A DNA stretch of 64,000 nt from Haloferax marisrubri (lineage in GTDB: Archaea > Halobacteriota > Halobacteria > Halobacteriales > Haloferacaceae): NCBI RefSeq assembly GCF_001469875.2, contig NZ_LOPW02000001.1:124001-188000 (forward strand), in the 5' to 3' direction. This document shows positions 21,468 to 30,503 of the stretch, one piece after another; the stretch's first letter is position 1, and every line of letters begins with the position of its first letter. The position numbers were made by a program, and so were the translations under genes. The notes under the pieces are model-generated. The model had not been told where the DNA came from and did not search any database. It saw only the letters and a list, made by a program, of their open reading frames with translations.

Positions 21468-23090
21468 ATGAAGAAACCACTCCTGGTGACGGAGTTCCTC
21501 GACCGCGCGCGGCGGTACTACGGGGACGAGGAGGCGGTCGTGGCGACGACGGGTGAGCGCTTTACCTACGACGAACTCGGCGAGCGCGCCGACGGTTTCT
21601 CGGCGGCGCTCCAGTCCCGGGGCGTCGAGAAGGGCGACCGGGTCGCGGTGCTCGACCCCAACACGCACTACCACCTCGAAGCCGCCTACGGGTCGATGCA
21701 GTTGGGGGCCGTCCACATGCCGCTGAACTACCGGCTCGTCCCGGCCGACTTCGAGTACATGCTGAACGACGCGGACGTGACCGCCATCTACGCCGACTAC
21801 GCCTTCGCCGAGAAGATAGACGAGGTCCGCGACGAGATTCCGACGGAGATTTTCGTCACGAACGACCCCGAGAGGGCCGCCGAATCGACCGACGGGGAGT
21901 GGCTCGACTTCGACGAACTGGTCGCGGAATCGACCGACTACGAGCGCCCCGAGATGGACGAAGACGACATCATCACTATCAACTACACGTCGGGGACGAC
22001 CGGCGACCCGAAGGGCGTCTGCCGCACCCATCGCGCCGAGACGATTCACGCCTATCTCATCTCGATGCACCAGGACATCGCGGACGACGACGTGTATCTC
22101 TGGACGCTTCCGATGTTCCACGTCAACGGCTGGGGTCACATCTACGCGATTACCGGCCACGGCGCGAAACACGTCTGCACCCGCGGGGTGGAGGCGAAAG
22201 CCGTGTTGGACGCCATCCGCGACGAGGACGTGTCGTATCTCTGCGCCGCGCCGACGGTGCTGAACATCCTGATGAAACACTACCGCGAGGAGGGCGGCGT
22301 CGAGACGACAGGTGCGAGCCCCGTCCGGGCGGCGACCGCCGGTGCGGCCCCGCCGGAGGCGACGATTCGGACCGTCGAAGACAAGTTCGGCTGGCGGCTC
22401 ATGCACGTCTACGGGGCCACCGAGACCGGCCCGCTCATCACGACCTCGGAGGCCGGACGCTACCTGAGTGACGGCGACGACCGCTTCGGCGTGAAGAAGA
22501 AACAGGGCATCGGCTACCTCGGCACCGACGTTCGCGTCGTCGACGAGGACGGAACCGACGTGCCGAGAGACGACCAAACCATCGGCGAAATCGTCGTCGC
22601 GGGCAACCAGGTGATGGAGAAGTACTGGAACAAACCCGAGGAGACTGAGGAGGCTTTCTCGGCGCGGTTGGAGGGCTACTACCACATGGGCGACCTCGCG
22701 GTCGTCGACGAGAACGGCTTCATCAGCATCCAGGACCGCAAGAAGGACATCATCATCTCCGGCGGCGAGAACATCTCCAGCATCGAACTGGAAGACACGC
22801 TGTTCGACCACGGCGAGGTCGCCGACGTGGCGGTCATCCCCGTTCCGTCCGATGAATGGGGCGAGTCGCCGAAGGCGTTCGTCGTGCCGACGAGCGGCGA
22901 CCCCGACGCGCCGGGGGTCACCGCCGAGGCGCTCATCGAGTTCTGTCGGGAGCGCATCGCGACGTACAAGGTGCCGAAGGAAATCGAGTTCGTCGCCGAA
23001 CTCCCGAAGACGGCGACCGGGAAGATTCAGAAGTACGAACTGCGCGAGCGGGAGTGGGAAGACGAAGGGCGGATGGTCGGGGAAGGATAG
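21468..23090 (+). CDS. Acyl-CoA synthetase (AMP-binding, fatty-acid ligase type)
   Basis: A 540-residue ANL-superfamily ligase. Motifs: INYTSGTTGDPKGVCRTHR (P-loop), PMFHVNGWG (aromatic gate region), VYGATETGPLIT, GYYHMGDLAVVDENGF, DIIISGGENISSIELE and the catalytic lysine in LPKTATGKIQKYEL. It activates a carboxylic acid to its CoA thioester. The HVNGW motif is shared by medium- and short-chain or aryl acid ligases, so the substrate is open. A TATA-like CATTTATTTT at about 21434 lies 34 nt upstream of the ATG. It follows acs and the mutase, consistent with an acyl-CoA metabolism district. Confidence 0.88.
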   Translation: MKKPLLVTEFLDRARRYYGDEEAVVATTGERFTYDELGERADGFSAALQSRGVEKGDRVAVLDPNTHYHLEAAYGSMQLGAVHMPLNYRLVPADFEYMLNDADVTAIYADYAFAEKIDEVRDEIPTEIFVTNDPERAAESTDGEWLDFDELVAESTDYERPEMDEDDIITINYTSGTTGDPKGVCRTHRAETIHAYLISMHQDIADDDVYLWTLPMFHVNGWGHIYAITGHGAKHVCTRGVEAKAVLDAIRDEDVSYLCAAPTVLNILMKHYREEGGVETTGASPVRAATAGAAPPEATIRTVEDKFGWRLMHVYGATETGPLITTSEAGRYLSDGDDRFGVKKKQGIGYLGTDVRVVDEDGTDVPRDDQTIGEIVVAGNQVMEKYWNKPEETEEAFSARLEGYYHMGDLAVVDENGFISIQDRKKDIIISGGENISSIELEDTLFDHGEVADVAVIPVPSDEWGESPKAFVVPTSGDPDAPGVTAEALIEFCRERIATYKVPKEIEFVAELPKTATGKIQKYELREREWEDEGRMVGEG

Positions 23091-23096
23091 GAACGA

Positions 23097-23142
23097 CCGC
23101 GTTAAGCCCGCGTTTCTGCGGGTAGCAGGGACTTAACCGCGG
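23097..23142. terminator. Nested inverted repeat between convergent genes
   Basis: Outer arms CCGCGTTAAG (23097-23106) and CTTAACCGCGG (23132-23142) enclose a second hairpin, CCCGC with GCGGG around GTTTCT. It lies just past the acyl-CoA ligase stop and before the stop of the opposing Tat-protein gene. A bidirectional terminator is the simplest reading, but there is no clear T-run. Confidence 0.45.
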
Positions 23143-23174
23143 CTGAGGGGTCTCGTTTGGAGGGCGTGCGCGGT

Positions 23175-23738
23175 TCAGCGGTCGTCGCAGCCGCAGTCGA
23201 GGCCGAGTGAGGCCGGGTTGTTGTTGAACGCGTCGAGGGTGTCTTTGAGCTTCTCGCCGTCGACCATCTCGCGGTCGACTTTGACGTACCATCTCGTCTG
23301 CTTTCTACCGTTCTGCCATGATGAAGTGTGTCTGAGCCACTTACCGGCCATATTCTTGACTTGCTCGATGGTGTAGCCCTCGTAGTAGCCATACTTGATT
23401 TCCGCGCTGGTGCACCCCGATTCGAGCGTCCGAAGGTTGAGGACGGTGGCAATGTAGTGCTTCAGCATTATCTTCGCCTTGTCTCCCTTCGGCGGGTCGA
23501 GTAGAATCCCCCGCCAGTATTCGTTCGATCTCTCTTTACCCGCGATTGTCAGGTTTTCGTCGGGCCATGTTTCTGGGTGGTTCGCCCAGTAGCCGGGCGT
23601 CTTGGGACAATCGATAGTCGCGGCCACGGAGCCGGAAACCGCGGGGATACCGATACCGATGCCGAGCGCCGACATCGCACCGAGTCGGAGTACGGAGCGC
23701 CTTGTCGGTTTGAATCCGTCGTTCGTGTCGTCTGTCAT
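23175..23738 (-). CDS. Tat-exported protein with PGYWANHPETW motif
   Basis: A 187-residue protein with a twin-arginine signal (PTRRSVLRLGAMSALG) ending near SVAATID, and no lipobox, so a freely secreted or surface-held protein. The mature protein begins with CPKTPGYWANHPETWP, a motif also seen at the start of many secreted bacterial and archaeal proteins of unknown function (TQGYWKNHP-type). It has four or so cysteines, including CGCDD at the end. GTG at 23750 is an alternative start, but ATG at 23738 is preferred. A TATA-like box on the minus strand (CCGATTTATAACTAA, about 23786-23800) supports this start. Function is unknown. Confidence 0.7.
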   Translation of the reverse strand: MTDDTNDGFKPTRRSVLRLGAMSALGIGIGIPAVSGSVAATIDCPKTPGYWANHPETWPDENLTIAGKERSNEYWRGILLDPPKGDKAKIMLKHYIATVLNLRTLESGCTSAEIKYGYYEGYTIEQVKNMAGKWLRHTSSWQNGRKQTRWYVKVDREMVDGEKLKDTLDAFNNNPASLGLDCGCDDR

Positions 23739-24232
23739 AGTGGCTGCCACGTGTGTGGCTGAATCGTTATTTGCGCTTTGTCTGGTTAGTTATAAATCGG
23801 ACATTCAGAAAGCGGGGAACTTAACGATGATTGTCGCCCGGTGGAATCCGCGTTGAAACTGCCGAATCCGGGGATATATATCTAGTATTCTGATAGTTGT
23901 GAACCGACTGTTCGACCCGCTCACGCGGCCGCCGACGTGGGGGAGAGCGGGGCGTCACGCTTCGCGACGAGACGAAGCGCGCGGCCGGCTCGTCGGCGGC
24001 GACGTCCGAACAGGTCGAACGGACGCGGCGGGCCAGTCCGACCCCGGCGTGTATTTTGTGTCGGTGACACGTCCCGCCACGCGGGGGACTCGTTTCGAGC
24101 GTCGGTTGGAACTCGTTCCCGACGAGAACCTTATATTATGGTGTAGACAGCGTATTTACATAATGATTGATAATACAGATAATAGGGAATCTATACATAA
24201 CTATTATTAACGATGTATCCACCGATTTGTCT
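23739..24232. other. 494-bp intergenic region with divergent promoters
   Basis: The left end carries the TATA-like promoter of the Tat protein; the right end (about 24130-24232) is very AT-rich and carries the promoter of the binding-protein gene. The GC-rich middle contains the hairpin CGCTTCG-CGACGAGA-CGAAGCG (about 23959-23981). A weak reading frame in the middle has poor composition and is not called. Confidence 0.5.
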
Positions 24233-25603
24233 ATGGCACGGGATAACAAGTCTCTAAATCGACGAGACGTGCTGAAGGCGACTGGTGCTGTTGGGACCGC
24301 TGGCTTGGCAGGGCTGGCGGGGTGCACCGGCGGCGGCGACGACAGCGGCGGCGGAGGTGGTGGCGGCGGAGACGACGAGTATCCGGCGCTGGGCAACTAT
24401 CCCATCGAGGGCGACACGGCCACGTTCGGATTCAACGTCCCGCAGTCGGGGCCGTACGCCTCGGAGGGTGAAGACGAGCTTCGTGCCTACGAACTCGCGG
24501 TGAAGCACCTCAACGAGGGCGGCGGCTGGGTCGACTCGCAGTTCGACGACCTCTCCGGGGACGGCGTCCTCGGCTATACCATCGACCACGTGGACGGCGA
24601 CACGGCCACGGACGCGGACCAAGCGCGGCAGTCCGCGTCGGGGATGATTCAGCGGGACGACGCCATCATGATTTCGGGCGGGTCGTCCTCGGCGGTCGCC
24701 ATCGCGGTGCAGGGGCTGTGTCAAAACGAGAAGGTCATGTTCATGTGCTGTCTGACGCACTCGAACGACACCACCGGGACCGACTGCGTCCGCTATTCCT
24801 TCCGAGAGATGTTCAACGCGTACATGACCGGACAGGCGCTCGCACCGGTCGTCCGCGACGCCTACGGCGAGGACCTGCAGTTCTACCAGCTCTACGCCGA
24901 CTACAGTTGGGGCCAGACCCAGCAGGCGTCGATGGAGCAGTTCATGACCGACGTCGCCGGCTGGGAACAGGTGGAGTCCGTCGCGACCCCGCTCGGGACC
25001 TCCGACTACTCGACGTACCTCTCGGGGGCGCAGAGTTCGGGCGCGGACGTGCTCATCTTGAACCACTACGGCCTCGACGGCGCGAACTCCATGCAGCAGG
25101 CCATCGACGCCGGCATCGACGAGGAGATGGAAATCATCGTTCCGCTGTACAACCGCCCGATGGCGGAGGCGGCCGGCGGCGCGATAGAGGGCATCTACGG
25201 CACCGTCGCGTGGGACTCCCAGATAGACAACACGCCGTCGCAGGAGTTCACGCAGGCGTTCCGAGACGAGTACGACCGGACGCCCTCGGGCCCCGCTCAG
25301 TTGGCGTACGCCCAGACGCTCCAGTACGCCGCCGCCGTCGAGCGCGCGGGGACGTTCTACCCGCCGGAGGTCATCAGACAGCTCGAAGACTACGAGTACG
25401 ACAACATCGGCATGGGCGCGGAGACGATGCGCGGGTGCGACCACCAGGCACAGCGCGACGTGCCGGTCGTGCAGGGCCTTCCCGCCTCCGAGCAGAGCGA
25501 GGGGACGTACTTCAACATCGTCAACATCACCAGCCGCGACGACCTCGGCTACGCGTGCGACGCCGGGCCAGCGGCCGAGTGTGAACTCGGGTCCTACGAG
25601 TAG
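24233..25603 (+). CDS. livJ: HAAT-family ABC transporter substrate-binding lipoprotein
   Basis: A 456-residue protein with a Tat signal and lipobox (SLNRRDVLKATG then LAGLAGC), a Gly/Ser/Asp linker (GGGDDSGGGGG) and a periplasmic-binding fold type I of the branched-chain amino acid class (FGFNVPQSGPYASEGEDELRAYELAVKHLNEGGG, SGGSSSAVAIAVQGL, LILNHYGLDGANSMQQAI). It should capture a small solute outside the membrane for the LivHMGF importer that follows. Branched-chain amino acids, amides or urea are possible; the sequence does not decide. The start ATG lies about 28 nt after the AT-rich ACTATTATTAACG element. Confidence 0.85.
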   Translation: MARDNKSLNRRDVLKATGAVGTAGLAGLAGCTGGGDDSGGGGGGGGDDEYPALGNYPIEGDTATFGFNVPQSGPYASEGEDELRAYELAVKHLNEGGGWVDSQFDDLSGDGVLGYTIDHVDGDTATDADQARQSASGMIQRDDAIMISGGSSSAVAIAVQGLCQNEKVMFMCCLTHSNDTTGTDCVRYSFREMFNAYMTGQALAPVVRDAYGEDLQFYQLYADYSWGQTQQASMEQFMTDVAGWEQVESVATPLGTSDYSTYLSGAQSSGADVLILNHYGLDGANSMQQAIDAGIDEEMEIIVPLYNRPMAEAAGGAIEGIYGTVAWDSQIDNTPSQEFTQAFRDEYDRTPSGPAQLAYAQTLQYAAAVERAGTFYPPEVIRQLEDYEYDNIGMGAETMRGCDHQAQRDVPVVQGLPASEQSEGTYFNIVNITSRDDLGYACDAGPAAECELGSYE

Positions 25604-25726
25604 ACACTCGTCCCACCGTTATCTTAATGAAAGTTAATCGCAGACAACCACGCACACGTAAATGAGTAAGATTAGCATACCCATGGTAGTTCACGCGCCG
25701 AACGCCCGGCCCAGAGGTGACGAGCG

Positions 25727-26695
25727 ATGAGCCTCCTGTCGGACGTACTCGTCATCCTGCTCAACGGCCTCCAGCAGGGGGCAATCTACGTCCTCTTGGC
25801 GGTCGGTCTCTCCATCATCCTCGGCACGCTCAAGTTCGTCAACTTCGCGCACGGTGCGCTGTATCTCATCGGCACGTACGCGGGGCTGTTCGTCGCGCTG
25901 AACGTCCCGCTCTCGAACGGGAAGCTCGCCGAGTGGGGCTTTTCGAGTTTCGGGCTCGACATCGGCTTCTTCGCCGCCCTGATTTTCGTCCCGCTTTTCG
26001 TCTTCGGGGTCGGCCTGTTGATGGAGCGGTACCTCGCGCGGGCGTTCTACGACCGCCCCGACACCGACCAGATTCTCGTCACGTTCGGCCTCGCAATCGT
26101 CGTTCAGGAACTGTTCCGCGTCCTGTTCGGCAGCAACAGCCTGCCGTTCGAACAGCCCGAGCGAATCCTCTCGTTCGGCTCGTTCGCCGGCCTGCCCGTC
26201 TCCGGCCCGGTCGCCCTTCCCATCGTCGGCAACTTCCCGCAGTGGCGGCTCTGGGTCATCGGCATCACGGCCGTCCTCGTGGCGCTGGTGTACCTGCTCG
26301 TCGAGTACACCGACTTCGGCCTCGTCGTCCGCGCCGGCACCCGTGACGCCGAGATGGTCCGACTCCTCGGCATCAAAATCACCCGCCCGTACATCGTCGT
26401 CTTCGGCATCGGCGCGGCGCTCGCCGGGGTGGCGGGCGTCGTCGGCGGCCCCCTGAACGTCGTCAACCCGACCATCGGGACGAACATCCTCGTCCCGGCG
26501 TTCCTGACGGTCGTCATCGGCGGGGTCGGCAGCATCGCCGGCGCTGTCGTCGGCGGCATCGTCTTCGGTCTCACGACCGCCGCGCTCGTCGCCTTCGCGC
26601 CCGCGTGGTCGCAGGTCGGGCTGTACGCCATCGCGGCCATCGTCCTCCTGACGCGGCCGCAGGGCCTGCTCGGTGACGAGGAGGTGACGCCATGA
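25727..26695 (+). CDS. livH: ABC transporter permease LivH type
   Basis: A 322-residue membrane protein with about eight hydrophobic segments. It begins LLNGLQQGAIYVLLAVGLSIILGTLKFVN, the standard LivH opening, and has the EAA-like loop GTRDAEMVRLLGIKITRPY. With LivM it forms the transmembrane pore of a HAAT importer. It starts 123 bp after the binding-protein gene, a gap containing TTATCTTAATG that may be a second promoter. Its stop overlaps the livM start by four bases. Confidence 0.88.
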   Translation: MSLLSDVLVILLNGLQQGAIYVLLAVGLSIILGTLKFVNFAHGALYLIGTYAGLFVALNVPLSNGKLAEWGFSSFGLDIGFFAALIFVPLFVFGVGLLMERYLARAFYDRPDTDQILVTFGLAIVVQELFRVLFGSNSLPFEQPERILSFGSFAGLPVSGPVALPIVGNFPQWRLWVIGITAVLVALVYLLVEYTDFGLVVRAGTRDAEMVRLLGIKITRPYIVVFGIGAALAGVAGVVGGPLNVVNPTIGTNILVPAFLTVVIGGVGSIAGAVVGGIVFGLTTAALVAFAPAWSQVGLYAIAAIVLLTRPQGLLGDEEVTP

Positions 26696-27867
26696 GCGAG
26701 AAGGACGCCAACCCGAGCGCGAAGGACGCGCTCGTCGGCGGTAGTCTGTTCGGTCGCTGGGAGAAACTCCGCGGCCGCGAGGGGACGGTCGTCGGTATCA
26801 CGGCCATCCTCGTCGCGGTGTTCCCGTACCTCTTCGCCCGCGCGCCGGTCGTCTCGGGAATCCTCCAGGGGTACCAGAGCCTCGCGACGCTCATCCTCAT
26901 CTGGGGCATCTTCGCTATCGGCTTCGACCTGCTGCTCGGCTACACCGGACTGCTCTCGTTCGGCCACGCGGCCTTCTGGGGCGGTGCGGCGTACGCCGCG
27001 GGCATCGTCGCCAAGAACGTCAGCGGCGACCCCATCGTGATGGTCGTCTCGGGGACGCTGTTCGCCGTGCTCCTCGCGTGGGTGCTCGGCTTCCTGTCGC
27101 TTCGCCGCGGCGGCATCTACTTCTCCATCCTGACGCTGGCGTTCGCTCAGATGTTCTACTACATGGCCGCGTCGCCGCTGGCGTTCCTGACCAACGGCGA
27201 AAACGGCCTGACCGGCGTCGAGGTCGGCAGTTTCCTCGGCGTCATCCACCTCGAATCCGACATCCCGTCCGTCGGCGGGATGCTCCTCGGAACCTGGCTG
27301 TACGCCTTCGTCGGCGTCTTCTTCGTCGGCGCGGTCGCGGTCGCCTACCGCATCCTCAACTCCCCGTACGGGATGGTGTTCCGCGCCATCCGCGAGAACG
27401 AACAGCGCGCCGAGTTCGTCGGCCTCAACGTCTGGCGCTACAAGCTCATGGCGTTCATCATCTCGGGCGCGTTCGCCGGCATCGCCGGGAGCCTCTTTAC
27501 CATCCACGGGGCGTACGTCCCCCTCCAGTCGCTGTTCTGGACGGAGTCGGGCGACATCGTCGTCATGACCGTCCTCGGCGGCGCGGGCTCGATGTTCGGG
27601 CCGGTCCTCGGCGTGGGGCTCTACCTCTACATCGAGAACATCGTCAGCACCATCCAGGCGCTGACGATTCCCTTCACGGACATCGTGCTCATCAGGGACT
27701 TCGGGTTCTACTGGCACCTGCTGTTGGGGCTCGTCTTCGTCGTGGTCGTCTGGGTCGTCCCCGACGGCCTGTGGGGTATCCTGAACCGACTCCGCGAACT
27801 CGCGGTCGAATTCGGCTCGAAGGCCGCGGAGCGACTCCGTTCGCGCTCCAAGGGAGGTGGTCGCTGA
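26692..27867 (+). CDS. livM: ABC transporter permease LivM type
   Basis: A 391-residue membrane protein. After a polar N-terminal 40 residues, the LivM core appears: GFDLLLGYTGLLSFGHAAFWGGAAYAAGI, then the loop IRENEQRAEFVGLNVWRYKLMAFIISGAFAGIAGSLF. It pairs with LivH. The C terminus is basic (AAERLRSRSKGGGR). Its TGA overlaps the livG ATG by one base, so translation is coupled. Confidence 0.9.
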   Translation: MSEKDANPSAKDALVGGSLFGRWEKLRGREGTVVGITAILVAVFPYLFARAPVVSGILQGYQSLATLILIWGIFAIGFDLLLGYTGLLSFGHAAFWGGAAYAAGIVAKNVSGDPIVMVVSGTLFAVLLAWVLGFLSLRRGGIYFSILTLAFAQMFYYMAASPLAFLTNGENGLTGVEVGSFLGVIHLESDIPSVGGMLLGTWLYAFVGVFFVGAVAVAYRILNSPYGMVFRAIRENEQRAEFVGLNVWRYKLMAFIISGAFAGIAGSLFTIHGAYVPLQSLFWTESGDIVVMTVLGGAGSMFGPVLGVGLYLYIENIVSTIQALTIPFTDIVLIRDFGFYWHLLLGLVFVVVVWVVPDGLWGILNRLRELAVEFGSKAAERLRSRSKGGGR

Positions 27868-28625
27868 TGACGCTCCTCGAAACGGAGAACCTCGTCAAGG
27901 AGTTCGGCGGCCTCGTCGCGACCGACGACGTGAACCTCACCGTCGAGGAGGACGAACGCGTCTCCATCATCGGACCGAACGGCGCGGGGAAGTCCACGCT
28001 CATCAACCTCATCACGCGGCGACTCGACCCGACGAGCGGCGACATCCGCTTCAAAGGCGAGTCCATCGTCGGCCTCGAACCGCATCAGGTGGTCCAACGC
28101 GGCGTCTCGAAGTCGTTCCAGACCGCCTCCATCTTCCCCGACCTCACCGTCCGGGAGAACGCCGAAATCGCGGCGCTGGCGTCTGAACGCGGCGCGTTCG
28201 GGTTCGAGTTCCTGAAACACCGCGACAGTCTCAGCGACGTCCACGGCGTCGCCCGCGACACGCTCGACTCGGTCGGCCTGTTGGACCGCGCGGACACCGT
28301 CGCCACCGACCTGCCCTACGGCGACAAGCGCCGCCTCGAAATCGGTATCGCACTCGCGAGCGACCCCGACCTGCTCCTCATGGACGAACCGACCGCCGGC
28401 ATGTCTCCGGAAGAGACGAAGTCGACGGTCGAACTCATCGAGCAGGTCAAACGCGACCACGGCCTCACGTTCGTCCTCGTCGAACACGACATGGAAATCG
28501 TCTTCAGCATCTCAGACCGCATCGTCGTCCTCAGCCGCGGCGGCATCATCGCCGAGGGGACCCCCGACGAGATTCGGGGCAACGAAGCCGTCCAAGAGGC
28601 GTACCTCGGAGGTGTCGAGCTATGA
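27867..28625 (+). CDS. livG: ABC transporter ATP-binding protein LivG type
   Basis: A 252-residue ATPase: Walker A GPNGAGKSTLI, Q-loop KSFQTASIF, LPYGDKRRLEIGIALAS in the signature position (LivG proteins use a degenerate signature), Walker B LLLMDEPTAGMSP, and the H-loop LVEHDMEIVFSISDRI. This last stretch is a LivG hallmark. It forms the nucleotide-binding pair with LivF. It overlaps livF by four bases. Confidence 0.92.
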   Translation: MTLLETENLVKEFGGLVATDDVNLTVEEDERVSIIGPNGAGKSTLINLITRRLDPTSGDIRFKGESIVGLEPHQVVQRGVSKSFQTASIFPDLTVRENAEIAALASERGAFGFEFLKHRDSLSDVHGVARDTLDSVGLLDRADTVATDLPYGDKRRLEIGIALASDPDLLLMDEPTAGMSPEETKSTVELIEQVKRDHGLTFVLVEHDMEIVFSISDRIVVLSRGGIIAEGTPDEIRGNEAVQEAYLGGVEL

Positions 28626-29365
28626 GCCTCCTCGAAATCGACGCCATCGACGCCTACTACGGCGAGAGCCACATCATCCGCAACCTCTCGATGAGCGTCG
28701 AGGAGGGCGAGATATGCGCGCTCCTCGGCCGCAACGGCGCGGGCAAGACCACCACGCTTCGCTGTATCGCCGGCGCGACGCCGCCGGACGTGCGGGAGGG
28801 CAACATCCGGTTCAAGGACGACGACATCACCGGCGTCCCCGCCGAAGACGTCTCGGTCCGGGGCATCTCGCTGGTGCCCGAGGAGCGACGCATCTTCCCG
28901 AACCTCTCGGTCGCCGAGAACCTCCACCTCGCGGAGGTCGTCAACAACAAGTCGAACACGTGGGGCCGGTCGCTGTCGTTCGGCCACAAGGGGATGTCGA
29001 CCGAGGAGGTCTACGACCAGTTCCCCCGACTGGACGAGCGGCGAGACCAGCGCGCGGGGACGCTTTCGGGCGGCGAACAGCAGATGCTCGCCATCGCGCG
29101 CGCCCTGAAGCAGAACACGGACCTGTTGCTCCTCGACGAGCCCTACGAGGGGCTCGCGCCGAAGATTATCGAGGACGTGGAGGACGCGGTCGAACGCATC
29201 AGCGAGGCGGGCACGACCATCCTCCTCGTCGAGCAGAACGCCGCGGCGGCCATCAAACTCGCCGACCGCGCGTACGTCATCGACCAAGGGGGCATCGTCT
29301 TCGACGGGACCGCGGAGGAACTCCGCGATGACGCCGAGACCCGCGAGCGGTATCTGGGGGTCTGA
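28622..29365 (+). CDS. livF: ABC transporter ATP-binding protein LivF type
   Basis: A 247-residue ATPase: YYGESHIIRNLS start, Walker A GRNGAGKTTTL, VPEERRIFPNLSVAENL, signature LSGGEQQMLAIARAL, Walker B LLLLDEPYEGLAP and the LivF-specific EQNAAAAIKLADRAYVI end. An insertion (NNKSNTWGRSLSFGHKGMS) appears after the Q-loop and is longer than in bacterial LivF. The next gene starts two bases after its stop. Confidence 0.92.
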   Translation: MSLLEIDAIDAYYGESHIIRNLSMSVEEGEICALLGRNGAGKTTTLRCIAGATPPDVREGNIRFKDDDITGVPAEDVSVRGISLVPEERRIFPNLSVAENLHLAEVVNNKSNTWGRSLSFGHKGMSTEEVYDQFPRLDERRDQRAGTLSGGEQQMLAIARALKQNTDLLLLDEPYEGLAPKIIEDVEDAVERISEAGTTILLVEQNAAAAIKLADRAYVIDQGGIVFDGTAEELRDDAETRERYLGV

Positions 29366-29367
29366 CG

Positions 29368-30048
29368 ATGGCCGCGACCGATATCGACGCCGACCCCGAG
29401 ACGGCGCTCGAAACGCTCATCGAAGCCGGCGCGGTCGACGAAGCGCCGGACGGGACGCTTTCGACCACGGAGGAGTTCGAGAAGACGCTTGCCGTCTACC
29501 ACGACATCTACGGCGCGGTCTCGACCGAGGAGTTCCACCAGACCGTCTCGGACCTCTTCGGCGTCGCACCCGAAAACGTCGAGGCGCGACTCGACGAGTT
29601 CGGCGTCACCAGAGCCGACGTGGTCGCGTATCTTGCGGCCAAGTCGTTCCTCGACGTGCCGGTCGAACAGGACTCGCTGTTGGTCATGGCGGGCCTGCTC
29701 GTCGAGATGACCTCGTCGTCGCCGGTGCCGAGCGCGCTCGACGAACTCGACGACGACTCCTTCGAATCGTACCTCGACGCGCATCCGGACGCCGTCGTCC
29801 TCGTGTGGCGACGCTTCTGTGACCCCTGCGACGCGATGAAAGACGACCTCGACGCCATCCTCGACCGCGTCCCAGACGGGGTCGCGGCCGCGGGCGTCGA
29901 CGGCGAGGCGGCCGACGAGTTCTGTCGGCGCTTCGAGGTCGACGCGGCGCCGACGCTCCTGTGTGTCCGCGATGGAGAACTGCGAGAACGAGCGTCCGGC
30001 CGCCAGACCCCAGATGAGGTCGCGGCCGTCCTCGACCGAGTCTACTAG
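29368..30048 (+). CDS. Two-part protein with C-terminal thioredoxin fold
   Basis: A 226-residue cytoplasmic protein. The first 115 or so residues are acidic and helical (EEFEKTLAVYHDIYGAVSTEEFH, PENVEARLDEFGVTRADVVAYLAAKSFL) with no recognised family. Residues 120-226 look like a thioredoxin fold: VVLVWRRFCDPCDAMKDDL has a CxxC active site (CDPC), followed by VDAAPTLLCVRDGELRERASG with the cis-proline position (AAPT). It starts two bases after livF and is the last gene of the importer operon. A disulfide reductase role for the transporter or its substrate is inference. Its stop overlaps the opposing usp stop. Confidence 0.7.
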   Translation: MAATDIDADPETALETLIEAGAVDEAPDGTLSTTEEFEKTLAVYHDIYGAVSTEEFHQTVSDLFGVAPENVEARLDEFGVTRADVVAYLAAKSFLDVPVEQDSLLVMAGLLVEMTSSSPVPSALDELDDDSFESYLDAHPDAVVLVWRRFCDPCDAMKDDLDAILDRVPDGVAAAGVDGEAADEFCRRFEVDAAPTLLCVRDGELRERASGRQTPDEVAAVLDRVY

Positions 30049-30449
30049 CTTTTCCGCTTCGTCGACCCCGTCACCATGACGGGGCGGTCGGAGTTCAGAA
30101 TCACCGTCTGCGTGACGCTTCCGAACAGCGCCTTGCCCGCGGGCGAGCGCTTCCGCCCGGCGGTGACGATGAGGTCCGCGTCCTCCTCGTCGGCGAACTC
30201 GATGATGACCTCCGCGGGGTCGCCCGACGACTCGTTGACGTCGTAGTCGATACCGCGGTCTTCGAGGAACTCGCCGGCCTCCCGGACCGAGTGAATCTGC
30301 GTCGCCGACGCCCCGCTGGGGTTGTCGGTGAAACTGTGGACGAGCGTGACCTCCTTCTCGTCGGGTTCGCCGGGGAGTTTCGCGACCTCTTCGACGCACG
30401 CGAGCGCGTGTTCCGCGTCGTCATCGACACCGATTACCACGTGATACAT
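30045..30449 (-). CDS. Universal stress protein, UspA family
   Basis: A 134-residue protein with the Usp fold: YHVVIGVDDDAEHAL at the N terminus, ADLIVTAGRKRSPAGKALFGSVTQTVILNSDRPVMV at the C terminus, the nucleotide-binding G-2x-G-9x-G/S region being GRKRSPAGKALFGSVT. The Usp family binds ATP in some members and responds to stress. It shares four bases with the stop of the thioredoxin-fold gene, tail to tail. One of five Usp genes in the window. Confidence 0.85.
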   Translation of the reverse strand: MYHVVIGVDDDAEHALACVEEVAKLPGEPDEKEVTLVHSFTDNPSGASATQIHSVREAGEFLEDRGIDYDVNESSGDPAEVIIEFADEEDADLIVTAGRKRSPAGKALFGSVTQTVILNSDRPVMVTGSTKRKS

Positions 30450-30503
30450 ACTACCACGTCCCAGTCGCCGGTCTTAGTATTTGTGCTGAACGTTCGTGCT
30501 AAA

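Noticed and set aside
23899-24210. Possible 103-codon gene in the intergenic space before the binding protein
   Set aside because: Arg-rich and without motif; it ends in the AT-rich promoter region of the next gene. The frame is likely chance.
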